Numbered from the stretch's first letter, positions 33,435 through 42,213 are shown. The stretch: DNA of 64,000 nucleotides from Sphingomonas sp. AP4-R1 (GCF_013113735.1 NZ_CP053346.1:1054001-1118000), one strand, 5' to 3'. Notes: generated from the sequence alone by a model not told the origin. Program-made: numbers and translations.

Positions 33435-33938
33435 ATGCGCTATCTTCTCGTCGCCGCAGCCGCCATGGCCGTTGCCGCTCCCGCGTTCGCGCAGGACGCC
33501 GCGCCGTTCACCGGCGCCCGCATCGGTGCGACGCTCGGCTATGACAAGACCCATGGCCGCGACGGTTTCACCTATGGCGGTTCGTTCGGCTACGATTATG
33601 CCATCGCCCCCAAGATCACGATCGGCGCCGAGGCTTCGCTCGAGGATTCGACCACCAAGTTCGGTGATGTCCACGCCTCGCGCGATCTCGCCATCTCGGG
33701 CCGCGTCGGCTACGTCCTGACCCCGCAGATCCTGGGCTTCGCGAAGGTCGGCTACGACACGACCCGCATCGACGTCGCGGGCAGCCACACCAACCTCGAG
33801 GGCGTGCGCTTCGGTGGCGGTCTCGAATATGCGATCACGCCGCGTTACTACATCTCGGCCGAATATCGCCGCACCGAGTATGAGAACAACTTCGGTGGCC
33901 GCGACGCGGGCATCGTGGGCGTCGGCGTCCGCTTCTAA
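33435..33938 (+). CDS. Small outer-membrane beta-barrel protein
   Basis: The 167-residue protein has a signal peptide (MRYLLVAAAAMAVAAPAFAQ) and an eight-strand-like OmpA/OmpW-type barrel (OMP_b-brl) ending GIVGVGVRF with the terminal phenylalanine needed for barrel insertion. ATG 33435 is favoured by GGAG six bases ahead; the ATG at 33423 overlaps that site. It is a stand-alone gene followed by a hairpin. The function is likely structural and is not otherwise predictable. Confidence 0.85.
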   Translation: MRYLLVAAAAMAVAAPAFAQDAAPFTGARIGATLGYDKTHGRDGFTYGGSFGYDYAIAPKITIGAEASLEDSTTKFGDVHASRDLAISGRVGYVLTPQILGFAKVGYDTTRIDVAGSHTNLEGVRFGGGLEYAITPRYYISAEYRRTEYENNFGGRDAGIVGVGVRF

Positions 33939-34005
33939 ATCCTGAAAGCCGGAGGTGGCGGCGCCGAGGTGCATCCGCCGATGGCCTGACGGATGAAGAC
34001 GAAAG

Positions 34006-34039
34006 CGCCCGGCTGGCAGCCCCCGCTGCCGGCCGGGCG
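34006..34039. terminator. Hairpin between barrel gene and pspF
   Basis: CGCCCGGC pairs with GCCGGGCG around an inner GGCAG/CTGCC stem, 68 bases after the barrel stop and 55 bases beyond the pspF stop. It lies between convergent genes and could serve either. No long T-run follows. Confidence 0.5.
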
Positions 34040-34093
34040 TTGGCGTATTTGGCGTCCGTTATGGCGAGCGCTCTATTCGCAGGTGGCGTTGCT

Positions 34094-35137
34094 CTAGCCC
34101 GGCGCCTTTTCCAGCAGATCATGCCGCCGCAAGGCATGGCGCAATTGATCGTAGGTCAGCTTCAAGGCCAAAGCGGTCTGGCGCTGATTGTAGCGGCAGC
34201 GTGCCAGCGCCGCTTCCAGCAGCATCCGCTCATAAGCATGGCAGGCGGCGCGCAGATCGTCGCAGTCGACGGAGGGCATCGCCGTGGCGACCACGGCCGG
34301 TTCGCTCAGTGCCGCCGGCTCGGCCGGCACGATCGCCGTCGCGGGCTTCAGCGCCGCCAGCCGCCAGGGCGAGGCGAAGGGATCGAAGCTGATCTCCTCG
34401 ATCGGGCGCCTCTCATCCTCCCAGCGATAGACGGCGCGCTCCACCACGTTGCGAAGCTCGCGCACATTGCCGGGCCAGCCATAGGTCTGCAGCGCCTCGG
34501 CCGCCTTTCCCGAGAAGCCGGGCCAGCGATCCCAGCCGATCTCCGTCGCCATGCGCCGCCCGAAATGCTCGGCCAGCACGGGCACGTCGCCCTCGCGCGC
34601 GCGCAGGGGCGGCAGGGTGATCACCTCGAAGGACAGGCGATCGAGCAGATCGGCACGGAAGCGGCCTTCTTCCGCCATCTTCGGCAGATGTTCGTTGGTC
34701 GCGGCCACGATGCGCACGTCGACACGGATCGCCCGGCTCGCGCCGATGCGCGTCACCTCGCCATATTCCACCGCGCGCAACAGCCTCTCCTGCGCGCCCA
34801 TGCTCAGCGTGGCGAGTTCGTCTAGAAAGAGCGTGCCGCCGTCGGCTTCCTCGAAGCGGCCGGCGCGCGCCTTGGTGGCGCCGGTGAAGGCGCCCGCCTC
34901 ATGGCCGAACAGCTCGGCCTCGATCAGCGTCTCGGGCAGCGCCGCGCAGTTGAGCGTCACGAGCGGGCCGGACCAGCGGCCGGACAGGCGATGGAGGCGC
35001 TCGGCCACCAGTTCCTTGCCCGTCCCCCGTTCGCCGATCACCAGCACCGGCCGGTTGAGCGCGGCCGCCCGGCTCGCGCGTTCGACCGCGTCGAGAAAGG
35101 CCGAGGACTGGCCGATGAACTGAACGTCGCGGTCCAT
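34094..35137 (-). CDS. pspF: Phage shock operon transcriptional activator PspF
   Basis: The 347-residue sigma-54 activator has no receiver or sensory domain before its AAA+ module, which is the PspF layout. Walker A is GERGTGKE (residues 35-42), the sigma-54 contact loop GAFTGA is at 82-87, Walker B is TLFLDE, and the C-terminus has a Fis-type helix-turn-helix (RYNQRQTALALKLTYDQLRHAL). It is transcribed away from the psp genes and should activate the sigma-54 promoter at 35238; PspA is expected to hold it inactive. ATG 35137 starts at the conserved region. Confidence 0.93.
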   Translation of the reverse strand: MDRDVQFIGQSSAFLDAVERASRAAALNRPVLVIGERGTGKELVAERLHRLSGRWSGPLVTLNCAALPETLIEAELFGHEAGAFTGATKARAGRFEEADGGTLFLDELATLSMGAQERLLRAVEYGEVTRIGASRAIRVDVRIVAATNEHLPKMAEEGRFRADLLDRLSFEVITLPPLRAREGDVPVLAEHFGRRMATEIGWDRWPGFSGKAAEALQTYGWPGNVRELRNVVERAVYRWEDERRPIEEISFDPFASPWRLAALKPATAIVPAEPAALSEPAVVATAMPSVDCDDLRAACHAYERMLLEAALARCRYNQRQTALALKLTYDQLRHALRRHDLLEKAPG

Positions 35138-35237
35138 TCCGGCAATTTGGCGAATTTTGCCACTTGTTGGCAAGAGATTCGATGAGCCTCGGTGGGCGCA
35201 TTTTAGGATTACACAACAAAATCAATAAAATGAGGAA

Positions 35238-35254
35238 TTGGCACGCCTTCTGCA
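35238..35254 (+). promoter_or_regulatory. Sigma-54 promoter of the psp operon
   Basis: TTGGCACGCCTTCTGCA matches the sigma-54 consensus TGGCACG-N4-TTGC with one mismatch, and the invariant GG (35240-35241) and GC (35252-35253) are exactly ten bases apart. Transcription would start near 35265, before the gene at 35312. An IHF-like sequence (AATCAATAAAATG, one mismatch) lies at 35220-35232 between this promoter and pspF. Confidence 0.85.
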
Positions 35255-35311
35255 AAGCATTGTCCGACACCGGAACACGGTGTGCCAATGTTCAAGGTGG
35301 GAGTTTTTGCG

Positions 35312-35815
35312 ATGTCTCTGTTCACAAACCCCAACGCCCAACGCCTCGCTTTTTCCGCTTTCGGCGCGATGGCTTTGACCGTCACCTGCGTCACCGCCGC
35401 GGTCGCCCCGGCCGGTGCCGCCACCGTGCCCGGCTCGATCGCGGCCTGGCAGGACAAGGTCGAAGACCAGATCGCCGGGCGCCGGGATAGCTTCTCGCTC
35501 AAGATGGACGCGGGCAAGCGCGCCGAGGCCGTCCTCGCCGTCCGCTTCACCCCGCAGGGCGACTATGCCGGTGCCGAGATCGCGCGTTCGTCCGGCAACC
35601 GGAAGGTCAATCGTCACGCGCTGCAGGTCGCGGGCTCGATCAAATATCCGCCGCTGCCCGAATCGGCGCTGGGTCGCCCGCAGACGGTGGCGATGCGCCT
35701 CTATTTCGGCCGCGCCGACAGCTTCCGTCAGCTCGACGAGATGCAGAGCGATCTGAAGAGCGTTCGCCTTGCCGATGCCGGCGGCATCGGCGGCACTCAG
35801 GTCACCGCCAAGTGA
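35312..35815 (+). CDS. Exported TonB C-terminal-domain-like protein in the psp operon
   Basis: The 167-residue product has a signal peptide or N-terminal anchor (FGAMALTVTCVTAAVAPAGA) and one domain with the TonB-C pattern: VLAVRFTPQGDYAGAEIARS, SGNRKVNRHALQV, KYPPLPESA and MRLYFGRAD. It lacks the proline-rich TonB linker. It is the first gene behind the sigma-54 promoter, so it should be induced with the phage-shock response. ATG 35312 has GGGAG nine bases ahead. The molecular role is unknown; it may sense or buffer periplasmic stress. Confidence 0.8.
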   Translation: MSLFTNPNAQRLAFSAFGAMALTVTCVTAAVAPAGAATVPGSIAAWQDKVEDQIAGRRDSFSLKMDAGKRAEAVLAVRFTPQGDYAGAEIARSSGNRKVNRHALQVAGSIKYPPLPESALGRPQTVAMRLYFGRADSFRQLDEMQSDLKSVRLADAGGIGGTQVTAK

Positions 35816-35822
35816 CGGTGAT

Positions 35823-35858
35823 GCCGGGGTCGGCCCTTTCCCCTAGGCCGGCCCCGGC
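35823..35858 (+). terminator. Strong hairpin between the TonB-C-like gene and pspA
   Basis: GCCGGGGTCGGCC pairs with GGCCGGCCCCGGC over thirteen positions (one G-T pair) with a ten-base loop. There is no T-run after it, so it may be an attenuator or RNA-processing/stability element that sets different levels for the first gene and for pspA. Confidence 0.5.
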
Positions 35859-35931
35859 GCTATCGTGGGGCGACTGGAAGACACGAACGACGCAGCCGCC
35901 GCGCGAGACTGGTTTCAAGGAGTATTTCATC

Positions 35932-36612
35932 ATGGGCATCTTCTCCCGCACGCGCGACATCATCGCCGCGAACATGACCGATCTGCTCGATCGGGCGGAG
36001 GATCCCGCGAAGATGATCCGCATGATCATCCTCGAGATGGAGGAGACTCTGGTCGAGGTGCGCGCCTCCGCCGCGCGGCACATCGCCGATCAGAAGGAGA
36101 TGCGCCGCCAGATCGCCAAGCTGGATCAGGTGCAGGACGGCTGGATCGACAAGGCCGAGCTGGCTCTGTCCAAGGGCCGCGAGGATCTGGCCAAGGCCGC
36201 GCTCGTCGAAAAGCAGAAGGCCGGCGATCTGGCCGATCAGCTGAAGGACGAGATCACCCAGATCGACGAGGCGCTTTCGGCCTGCGAGGCGGACATCGCC
36301 AAGCTGCAGAACAAGCTGCGCGAGGCCCGCACCCGCCAGAATTCGATCGCGACCCGCCTCGAATCGGCGCACAATCGCACCAGGCTGCGTGAGATGTATG
36401 CGGGCCAGAAGGTGGAGGAGGCGTTCAGCCGCTTCGACGTTCTCGAGCGCCGGGTCGATCTGGCCGAGGGCCGGGCCGATGCCGCCGGGCTGGGCGTGCA
36501 GAAGAGCCTGGAGGAAGAGATTGCCGAGCTGCGCTCCGCCGACAAGGTGGATGCCGAGCTGGAAGCGCTCAAGGCCCGCGCCCGCGCGCGCCTGAGCGAT
36601 CAGGAGGGTTGA
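35932..36612 (+). CDS. pspA: Phage shock protein A
   Basis: The 226-residue protein is almost entirely coiled coil after the amphipathic N-terminal helix MGIFSRTRDIIAANMTDLLD, as in PspA/Vipp1 (222 residues in Escherichia coli). It binds stressed inner membrane and restrains PspF. The conserved EDPAKMIRMIILEMEETL block is present. ATG 35932 has AAGGAG nine bases upstream; the frame is open upstream across a hairpin region without conserved sequence. pspB follows one base after the stop. Confidence 0.95.
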   Translation: MGIFSRTRDIIAANMTDLLDRAEDPAKMIRMIILEMEETLVEVRASAARHIADQKEMRRQIAKLDQVQDGWIDKAELALSKGREDLAKAALVEKQKAGDLADQLKDEITQIDEALSACEADIAKLQNKLREARTRQNSIATRLESAHNRTRLREMYAGQKVEEAFSRFDVLERRVDLAEGRADAAGLGVQKSLEEEIAELRSADKVDAELEALKARARARLSDQEG

Positions 36613-36613
36613 G

Positions 36614-36910
36614 ATGGGCGATCTTCTGCCGGTTCTCATCTGCGGCATGCTCTTCATCGGGCTGCCCTGGCTGATCTTCCATTATGTCACCCAGTGGAAA
36701 AAGTCCGGCACGCTGCCGATCGAGGATGAGAAACTGCTCGATGAGCTGCACGATCTCGCCCGCCGCCTGGACGATCGCATGGCCACGATCGAGCGCATCG
36801 TCGCCGCCGACAATCCCCATTTCCGCCGTCCGGATACCGAGCGTCTGATGGACGATCGCGAGGACGATCATGTGTTCGATCGCATTGCGGAGCGCCGCCG
36901 CCAGCGCTGA
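36614..36910 (+). CDS. pspB: Phage shock protein B
   Basis: This 98-residue inner-membrane protein has one N-terminal membrane span (LLPVLICGMLFIGLPWLIFHYV) followed by a cytoplasmic coiled coil (LLDELHDLARRLDDRMATIERIV). This is the PspB plan, slightly longer than the 74-residue Escherichia coli protein because of a charged tail. With PspC it senses membrane stress and draws PspA away from PspF. Confidence 0.9.
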   Translation: MGDLLPVLICGMLFIGLPWLIFHYVTQWKKSGTLPIEDEKLLDELHDLARRLDDRMATIERIVAADNPHFRRPDTERLMDDREDDHVFDRIAERRRQR

Positions 36911-36952
36911 GCCGCGCCCGGCCGCCCCCCCCAGACAGGAAAGGACCTCGAG

Positions 36953-37342
36953 ATGACACCGAGCCGCACCAGCTTCTATCTCGACAAGAGCAACGGCAAG
37001 TTCCTGGGCGTCTGCTCCGGCATCGCCGATTATACGGGCATCGATCCGCTGCTGATCCGCGTCGGCTTCGTGCTGATCGGTTTCGCCACGGGCTTCATGG
37101 GCGGCGGCCAGCTGCTCGCTTATTTCCTCGTCGCCTGGCTGGCGAAGGATAAGCCGCGCGAATTCGAATATCAGGATCGCGAGGATCGCAAATTCTGGCA
37201 GGGCGTCCGCGCCCGGCCCGGCAATTCGGTGCGCGATGTGCGCGCCCGCTTCCGCGATATCGATCGCCGTCTGGCCGATGTGGAGACGCACGTGACCAGC
37301 CAGAATCGCCGCCTCGCGGACGAGATCGAGGCGCTGCGCTGA
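36953..37342 (+). CDS. pspC: Phage shock protein C
   Basis: The 129-residue product contains the PspC domain: FYLDKSNGKFLGVCSGIADYTGIDPLLIRVGFV, then a hydrophobic segment with a Gly-rich centre, and a C-terminal coiled region (RFRDIDRRLADVETHVTS). It is an inner-membrane stress sensor working with PspB. It follows pspB by 42 bases with AGGAAAGGA ahead of its ATG. Confidence 0.93.
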   Translation: MTPSRTSFYLDKSNGKFLGVCSGIADYTGIDPLLIRVGFVLIGFATGFMGGGQLLAYFLVAWLAKDKPREFEYQDREDRKFWQGVRARPGNSVRDVRARFRDIDRRLADVETHVTSQNRRLADEIEALR

Positions 37343-37371
37343 TCGGCTGACGACAGAAGGGGGGACGTATC

Positions 37372-37701
37372 GTGAGTCAGCTGGCTCTTCTGATCCCGAT
37401 CGCGGCGATCACCATCGGCCCGATCTCGTGGGTCGCGAACAACTGGATCCGCGCGCGGCACGGCTATGCCCCGCAGGACTATCGCCGCCGCCGCCATGGC
37501 GCGGCCGATCCGGAGGCCGAGCGCAAGGTTCTCCTGCTGTCGGACGAGAATGAGCGTCTGACGGGGCAGGTGCTGCGGCTGGAGGAAAGGATCGCGGTGC
37601 TGGAACGCATCGCCACCGATCCCGCGACCAGGCTGGAGCGCGAGATAGAACTTCTCCGCGACAGGCCGGCCCGTAACGAACTGGCCCATCGGGCAGAATA
37701 A
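37372..37701 (+). CDS. PspB-like small membrane protein 1
   Basis: The 109-residue product has one N-terminal membrane span (LALLIPIAAITIGPISWVA), a basic Arg-rich stretch, then a coiled coil with ENERLTGQVLRLEERIAVL and ERIATD. The span-plus-coil layout and the ERIAVLERI motif resemble PspB (TIERIV) and the next two small proteins. It starts at GTG 37372, 29 bases after pspC. Its function is not described to my knowledge; a membrane-stress role is inferred from the operon. Confidence 0.75.
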   Translation: MSQLALLIPIAAITIGPISWVANNWIRARHGYAPQDYRRRRHGAADPEAERKVLLLSDENERLTGQVLRLEERIAVLERIATDPATRLEREIELLRDRPARNELAHRAE

Positions 37702-37749
37702 GCATCAAGGGATTCGGCTCGCCCGGCGCGCCGATCGAGGGACTGAAAC

Positions 37750-38016
37750 ATGATCGAGTTCGCACCTTTTCTGATGGTCGTCGCCATCGTGGCGATCATT
37801 TCCTTCACCCGGCTCCAGCGCGCCCGCCTGAATGCGGGCGAGGGGCGGGGGCAGGGGGATGCCGATGCCCAGCGGCTGCAGGGCGAGATCCGCCAGTTGA
37901 AGGACCGGATCGCCGTGCTGGAGCGGATCGTCACCGATGGCGATCATGCCCGCGGGATCGCGCTGGAGCGCGAGATCGAGGCGCTGCGCGATGCGCGCGA
38001 GGGAGCGAAGCAATGA
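37750..38016 (+). CDS. PspB-like small membrane protein 2
   Basis: The 88-residue product has an N-terminal span (FAPFLMVVAIVAIISF), a short polar linker and a coiled coil (IRQLKDRIAVLERIVTDGD). DRIAVLERIVTD closely matches the coil of the preceding protein (ERIAVLERIATD), suggesting duplication. Its ATGA stop overlaps the next start, so the two are translated together. Confidence 0.78.
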   Translation: MIEFAPFLMVVAIVAIISFTRLQRARLNAGEGRGQGDADAQRLQGEIRQLKDRIAVLERIVTDGDHARGIALEREIEALRDAREGAKQ

Positions 38017-38285
38017 CCGAGATACTGACGGAGGCTGTGATGACCGAGACCATGATGTCCGTCACCGTCGCGTTCGCCGCTCTGGCCGGCGTGATCGTCC
38101 TGGCGCTCGCCGGGCTGCGCGCCTGGCACGAATGGGTGGAGCTGCAGCGTTATGCGCTGTCCGGCGGCCGGCGCGAGAGCGAGGTGCCCGCGTCGGCGTC
38201 CCCCGCCGCCGCCCGGATCGAGCTGGCCGACCTGCGCGAACGAGTCCGCAAGCTGGAGGCGATCGCCGCTGGCGTCGATCTGTAG
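38013..38285 (+). CDS. PspB-like small membrane protein 3
   Basis: The 90-residue protein has one membrane span (MSVTVAFAALAGVIVLALAGL), a linker and a short coil (IELADLRERVRKLEAIAAGV). It overlaps the previous gene by four bases and is the last gene of the psp operon. Its coil is more diverged than that of the other PspB-like proteins. An internal ATG at 38040 or 38052 could be the true start, since the first ten residues precede the span. Confidence 0.75.
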   Translation: MTEILTEAVMTETMMSVTVAFAALAGVIVLALAGLRAWHEWVELQRYALSGGRRESEVPASASPAAARIELADLRERVRKLEAIAAGVDL

Positions 38286-38455
38286 GCCGGGGGCAGGCGC
38301 GGGCGGCGATGATGGGGAGGGATTCCCAGCCTGCTCCTGAAAGAGGTCGCTGCCCATGGGGTCGCGTGCCGGATCCCGCCACTTCGGATCAGCAAAATTC
38401 AGGGATGGCCGTAACGATTCTGGAGATTGCCATCATATCCTTATAGGCTGGGTGC

Positions 38456-39163
38456 GTGGTTACCGTTCGCAACATCGTGGTCCTCACGGGCGCCGGGATT
38501 TCCGCCGAAAGCGGGCTTGCCACGTTCCGGGGGCCGGGGGGCTTATGGGAGGGCCACCGCGTGGAGGATATCTGCACCCCAGAGGCGCTGGATCGGGACG
38601 AAGCGCTGGTTCTGGGCTTCTATGATGCGCGTCGTCGCGGCCTCGCCCATGTCGCGCCCAATGCCGCGCATCGCGCGCTCGCGAAGCTGGAGGCCGAATG
38701 GCCCGGCAAGCTGCTGATCGTCACCCAGAATGTCGATGATCTGCACGAGCGCGCCGGCAGCCGGCGCCTGATTCACATGCATGGCGAGTTGCTTTCCGCG
38801 CTCTGCCGCGTCTGCGGGGAGCATACGGCATTTGCGGGCGACATGATCGGCGGCACGGTCTGCCCCTCCTGCTCCGCGCGCGATCGGCTTCGTCCCGACA
38901 TCGTCTTCTTCGGCGAGATGCCCTATGAGATGGAGCCGATCGAACAGGCGCTGATCGCTTGCGATCTGTTCGTGTCGATCGGCACGTCCGGCGCGGTCTA
39001 TCCGGCGGCGGGTTTTGTCCAGATCGCCAACGCCACCAACGCCTGGACGCTCGAACTCAACCTGGATCGCTCCGCCGGAAGCCACCATTTCGACGATGCC
39101 CGCTATGGCGCGGCCAGCCAGCTCGTTCCCGAATGGGTCGATTCGGTGCTGGCGATGGCGTGA
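38456..39163 (+). CDS. cobB: Sir2-family NAD-dependent protein deacylase
   Basis: The 235-residue sirtuin removes acyl groups from protein lysines using NAD. Motifs seen are GAGISAESGL, TQNVDDLHERAG, the catalytic histidine in HMHGEL and a four-cysteine zinc site (CRVC and CPSC). YDARRRG near residue 54 carries the Tyr-x2-Arg pair typical of class III (SIRT5-like, desuccinylase/demalonylase-capable) enzymes. The start is GTG 38456. Confidence 0.93.
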   Translation: MVTVRNIVVLTGAGISAESGLATFRGPGGLWEGHRVEDICTPEALDRDEALVLGFYDARRRGLAHVAPNAAHRALAKLEAEWPGKLLIVTQNVDDLHERAGSRRLIHMHGELLSALCRVCGEHTAFAGDMIGGTVCPSCSARDRLRPDIVFFGEMPYEMEPIEQALIACDLFVSIGTSGAVYPAAGFVQIANATNAWTLELNLDRSAGSHHFDDARYGAASQLVPEWVDSVLAMA

Positions 39164-39255
39164 GACCTCGCCGCGCCGAAACGGGGCGAGCCGGCTATCC
39201 GCGATGCCCCGCACGGCCCCATTTCAGCCATCATCCCTGTGCTACGTGACCGGGC

Positions 39256-39579
39256 ATGACCTATCTCATGCTCGCCATCGTCGCCGAAGTTCTCGGCACC
39301 ACCGCCATGAAGCAGTCGAACGGCTTCACGCAGCCGCTGTGGAGCGCGGCGACGATCGCCGGATACGGCGTGGCCTTCTACTTCCTGTCGATCACGCTGC
39401 GGACGATGCCGACCGGCATCGCTTATGCGATCTGGTCGGGCGTCGGGATCGTGCTGATCTCCGCCATCGCATGGGCCTTCCAGGGCCAGAAGCTGGATGC
39501 CGCGGCGATGCTGGGAATGGCGCTGATCATCTGCGGCGTCATCGTGATGAACGTCTTTTCGCGCGTGGCGGCGCACTGA
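39256..39579 (+). CDS. Small multidrug resistance (SMR/EmrE-type) efflux protein
   Basis: The 107-residue protein has four membrane spans and the essential membrane glutamate in LAIVAEVLGTTAMK (Glu11, the counterpart of EmrE Glu14), followed by the typical TGIAYAIWSGVG motif. It exchanges protons for cationic toxic compounds or guanidinium across the inner membrane. It is a single gene with no SMR partner, which fits a homodimer. Confidence 0.92.
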   Translation: MTYLMLAIVAEVLGTTAMKQSNGFTQPLWSAATIAGYGVAFYFLSITLRTMPTGIAYAIWSGVGIVLISAIAWAFQGQKLDAAAMLGMALIICGVIVMNVFSRVAAH

Positions 39580-39799
39580 ACGAATAGGGCCGCGGCCGCT
39601 GCTCAAGGCTGGATCAGAGATCCTCGTCGTCATGCCGGGCCCGTTTCAGCATCCAGGCGCCGATGTGCCTCGTCGATGAGAGGGTGGGTTGTTGGACGCT
39701 GAGGCAGTCCATGGCGAGGGTCGCGGAAGGACGGTTGCTCGCCGCACCGGCAGGGGCTCGGCGCCATCGAAGCGCATTCCCGCCGACCCAAAACGAAAA

Positions 39800-39829
39800 C
39801 GGGCCGGGATGCCCCAGCATCCCGGCCCG
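39800..39829 (-). terminator. Rho-independent terminator of the 88-residue exported protein gene
   Basis: A twelve-base perfect stem (CGGGCCGGGATG with its complement) and a six-base loop lie 36 bases past the minus-strand stop at 39865. Read on the minus strand, the stem is followed by TTTTCGTTTTGGG, a fair T-run. This fits intrinsic termination of the minus-strand gene. Confidence 0.8.
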
Positions 39830-39864
39830 TCCACTCTCGCGTTGCCGCGAAACTGTATCGTGAA

Positions 39865-40131
39865 TTAGTCGATGCGCGCGGTCGGCGCGTCGTAACGCAC
39901 GTCGGTGTGATCGTAGCGGCCCGAGACCTTGCCGTTGACCAGCTTCAGGTCGAACGTGCGGCCCGAGCCCAGCTCCTTGCCGGTGATGCGGGTCACGCCG
40001 TTGTCGGCGGTGATGACGTTGGCTTCGTAGCGGATGCCGTCACGCTCGAACGAGAGCGGAGCAACCTGGGTCTGCGCGACGGCCGGAGCGGCGACGACGA
40101 GCGCGAGAGCGGGAAGAGCGAACTTGATCAT
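39865..40131 (-). CDS. Small exported protein of unknown function
   Basis: The 88-residue product has a signal peptide (MIKFALPALALVVAAPAVAQ) and a short beta-rich mature part (ITADNGVTRITGKELGSG, then FDLKLVNGKVSGRYDH). ATG 40131 has GGAG seven bases ahead. It has its own terminator and diverges from trpF. I recognise no named family; it looks like a small periplasmic protein. Confidence 0.72.
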   Translation of the reverse strand: MIKFALPALALVVAAPAVAQTQVAPLSFERDGIRYEANVITADNGVTRITGKELGSGRTFDLKLVNGKVSGRYDHTDVRYDAPTARID

Positions 40132-40316
40132 GGCAGTCTCCATCGATTGGGTCTGCCTCTGCCTAGACGGTGATGTTGTTCTATATTGCGCTGCAAGAAC
40201 TGCCCGGACCGGCCTCTTGCTGCAACTGCGAAGCTGGCGAGTCCGCTTGCACTTTCCGCAATTAAAAGCTGCGCTTTCTGCGCCCCCTTCCCGGGCAAAG
40301 CCGCTAAAGGGGCAGG

Positions 40317-40955
40317 ATGCGCGTTCAGGCAAAGATATGCGGGCTTTCCACGGCCGATACGGTGACGGCGTCGTTGCGCGGTGGGGCCGCGTGGCTCGGC
40401 TTCGTGATGTTCCCGAAAAGCCCGAGGAATGTGACGCCCGATCAGGCGGCTGGATTGATCGCGCCCGTCCCCGCCGGAGTCGGCACGGTGGCGGTGCTGG
40501 TCGATCCCGACGACGATCTCGTTGCGCGCGCGATCGGGGCGGGCGTCACGGCGCTGCAACTCCACGGCCATGAGGCGCCGGAGCGTGTTGTTGCACTGCG
40601 GCATAGGTTCGGTGTCGAGATCTGGAAGGCGGTGCCGGTGCGGACGCGCGTCGATCTGGCGGGCGCGGCCGCCTTCCGGGGCGCCGCCGATCGCATCCTC
40701 TACGATGCCAAGACGCCAGACGGCGCCGCTTTGCCCGGCGGTATGGGGTTGCGCTTCGACTGGACTTTGCTGCACGGCTTCGATCATCCCTTGCCCTGGG
40801 CGCTCTCGGGCGGGCTGGATGCGGAGAATGTGGCCGATGCGGTGGGCGTCACCGGCGCCCGGCTGGTGGATGTCTCTTCGGGCGTGGAGCGCGCGCCCGG
40901 CCTCAAGGATGTGGACAAGATCGCCGCCTTCCTTCAAGCGACCGCCCGCCTATGA
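40317..40955 (+). CDS. trpF: Phosphoribosylanthranilate isomerase
   Basis: The 212-residue TIM-barrel enzyme catalyses the third step of tryptophan synthesis. The N-terminal KICGL holds the catalytic cysteine and [10 protein letters not shown] the catalytic aspartate; the phosphate site [10 protein letters not shown] and VDVSSGVE are present. ATG 40317 has AAAGGGG ahead. It overlaps trpB by four bases, beginning the trpF-trpB-trpA-accD-folC series. Confidence 0.95.
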   Translation: MRVQAKICGLSTADTVTASLRGGAAWLGFVMFPKSPRNVTPDQAAGLIAPVPAGVGTVAVLVDPDDDLVARAIGAGVTALQLHGHEAPERVVALRHRFGVEIWKAVPVRTRVDLAGAAAFRGAADRILYDAKTPDGAALPGGMGLRFDWTLLHGFDHPLPWALSGGLDAENVADAVGVTGARLVDVSSGVERAPGLKDVDKIAAFLQATARL

Positions 40956-42184
40956 CTCTTCCCAACAGCCTTCGCTCCCAGCCTGACGCGCAGGGAAATT
41001 TCGGTGACTATGGCGGCCGCTACGTCGCCGAGACGCTGATGCCGCTCATTCTGGAGCTGGATCGCGAATATCGTGCCGCCAAGGCCGATCCCGCCTTCCG
41101 CGCCGAGCTGGAAAGCCTCGCCAAACATTATGTCGGACGGCCCAGCCCGCTTTATTATGCGGAGCGCCTGACCGAGACGATCCGCGAGGGGGCCGCCCCC
41201 GGCATGGGCGCGAAGGTCTATCTGAAGCGCGAGGAACTGAACCACACCGGCGCGCACAAGATCAACAACTGCATCGGCCAGATCCTGCTCGCGCGCCGCA
41301 TGGGCCGCACGCGCATCATCGCGGAAACGGGTGCGGGCTCGCACGGCGTCGCCACCGCCACGGTCTGCGCGCGCTTCGGTCTGAAGTGCGTCGTCTATAT
41401 GGGCGCCAAGGATGTCGAACGACAGCAGCCGAACGTGTTCCGCATGAAGCTGCTGGGCGCCGAGGTGATTCCCGTCACCAACGGCGCGCAGACGCTGAAG
41501 GATGCGCTGAACGAGGCGCTGCGCGACTGGGTCGCCAATGTCGACGACACCTTCTACCTGATCGGCACGGTGGCGGGCCCGCATCCCTATCCGGAGCTGG
41601 TGCGCGATTTCCAGTCGGTGATCGGCACGGAAGCCCGCGCCCAGATCCTCGAGATGGAAGGGCGCCTGCCCGATCTGCTCGTGGCGGCGGTGGGCGGCGG
41701 ATCGAATGCGATCGGTCTGTTCCATCCCTTCCTCGACGATGCCGAGGTGGCGATGCTCGGCGTCGAGGCGGCGGGCCACGGAATGGACACGGACAAGCAT
41801 GCCGCCAGTATCGGCGGCGGCAGCCCCGGCGTGCTGCACGGCAACCGCACCTATCTGCTGCAGGATGACGACGGCCAGATCATCGAGGCGCATTCGGTGT
41901 CTGCCGGGCTCGATTATCCCGGCATCGGGCCGGAGCATGCCTGGCTCAACGATATCGGCCGCGTCTCCTATGAGGGCGTGACGGACCAGGAGGCGATCGA
42001 TGCCTTCACCCTGCTGACCCGCGTGGAGGGCATCATCCCCGCGCTGGAAAGCGCCCATGCGCTCGCCGCCGTGCCCGCCAAGGCGCGCGCGATGCGCGAG
42101 GACCAGATCGTCGTCGTCAACCTCTCCGGTCGCGGCGACAAGGACATGGCGACGGTCGCCGCCTCGCTGGGGGTGACGATATGA
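40952..42184 (+). CDS. trpB: Tryptophan synthase beta chain
   Basis: The 410-residue PLP enzyme joins indole and serine. The PLP lysine lies in HTGAHKINN, the phosphate-binding loop in GGGSNAIG and the region [10 protein letters not shown] is intact. Length and motifs are normal for TrpB1. It starts in an ATGA overlap with trpF. A repeat element separates it from trpA, which breaks the otherwise tight gene spacing. Confidence 0.97.
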   Translation: MTLPNSLRSQPDAQGNFGDYGGRYVAETLMPLILELDREYRAAKADPAFRAELESLAKHYVGRPSPLYYAERLTETIREGAAPGMGAKVYLKREELNHTGAHKINNCIGQILLARRMGRTRIIAETGAGSHGVATATVCARFGLKCVVYMGAKDVERQQPNVFRMKLLGAEVIPVTNGAQTLKDALNEALRDWVANVDDTFYLIGTVAGPHPYPELVRDFQSVIGTEARAQILEMEGRLPDLLVAAVGGGSNAIGLFHPFLDDAEVAMLGVEAAGHGMDTDKHAASIGGGSPGVLHGNRTYLLQDDDGQIIEAHSVSAGLDYPGIGPEHAWLNDIGRVSYEGVTDQEAIDAFTLLTRVEGIIPALESAHALAAVPAKARAMREDQIVVVNLSGRGDKDMATVAASLGVTI

Positions 42185-42213
42185 GCCGTGCTGACCAAGG
42201 GGACCACGATTTC

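Noticed and set aside
39614..39820. Minus-strand open frame of 68 codons between the SMR gene and the small exported gene
   Set aside because: It includes the terminator stem of the neighbouring gene and has no ribosome site or family resemblance; the 285-base gap holds nothing else I can support.
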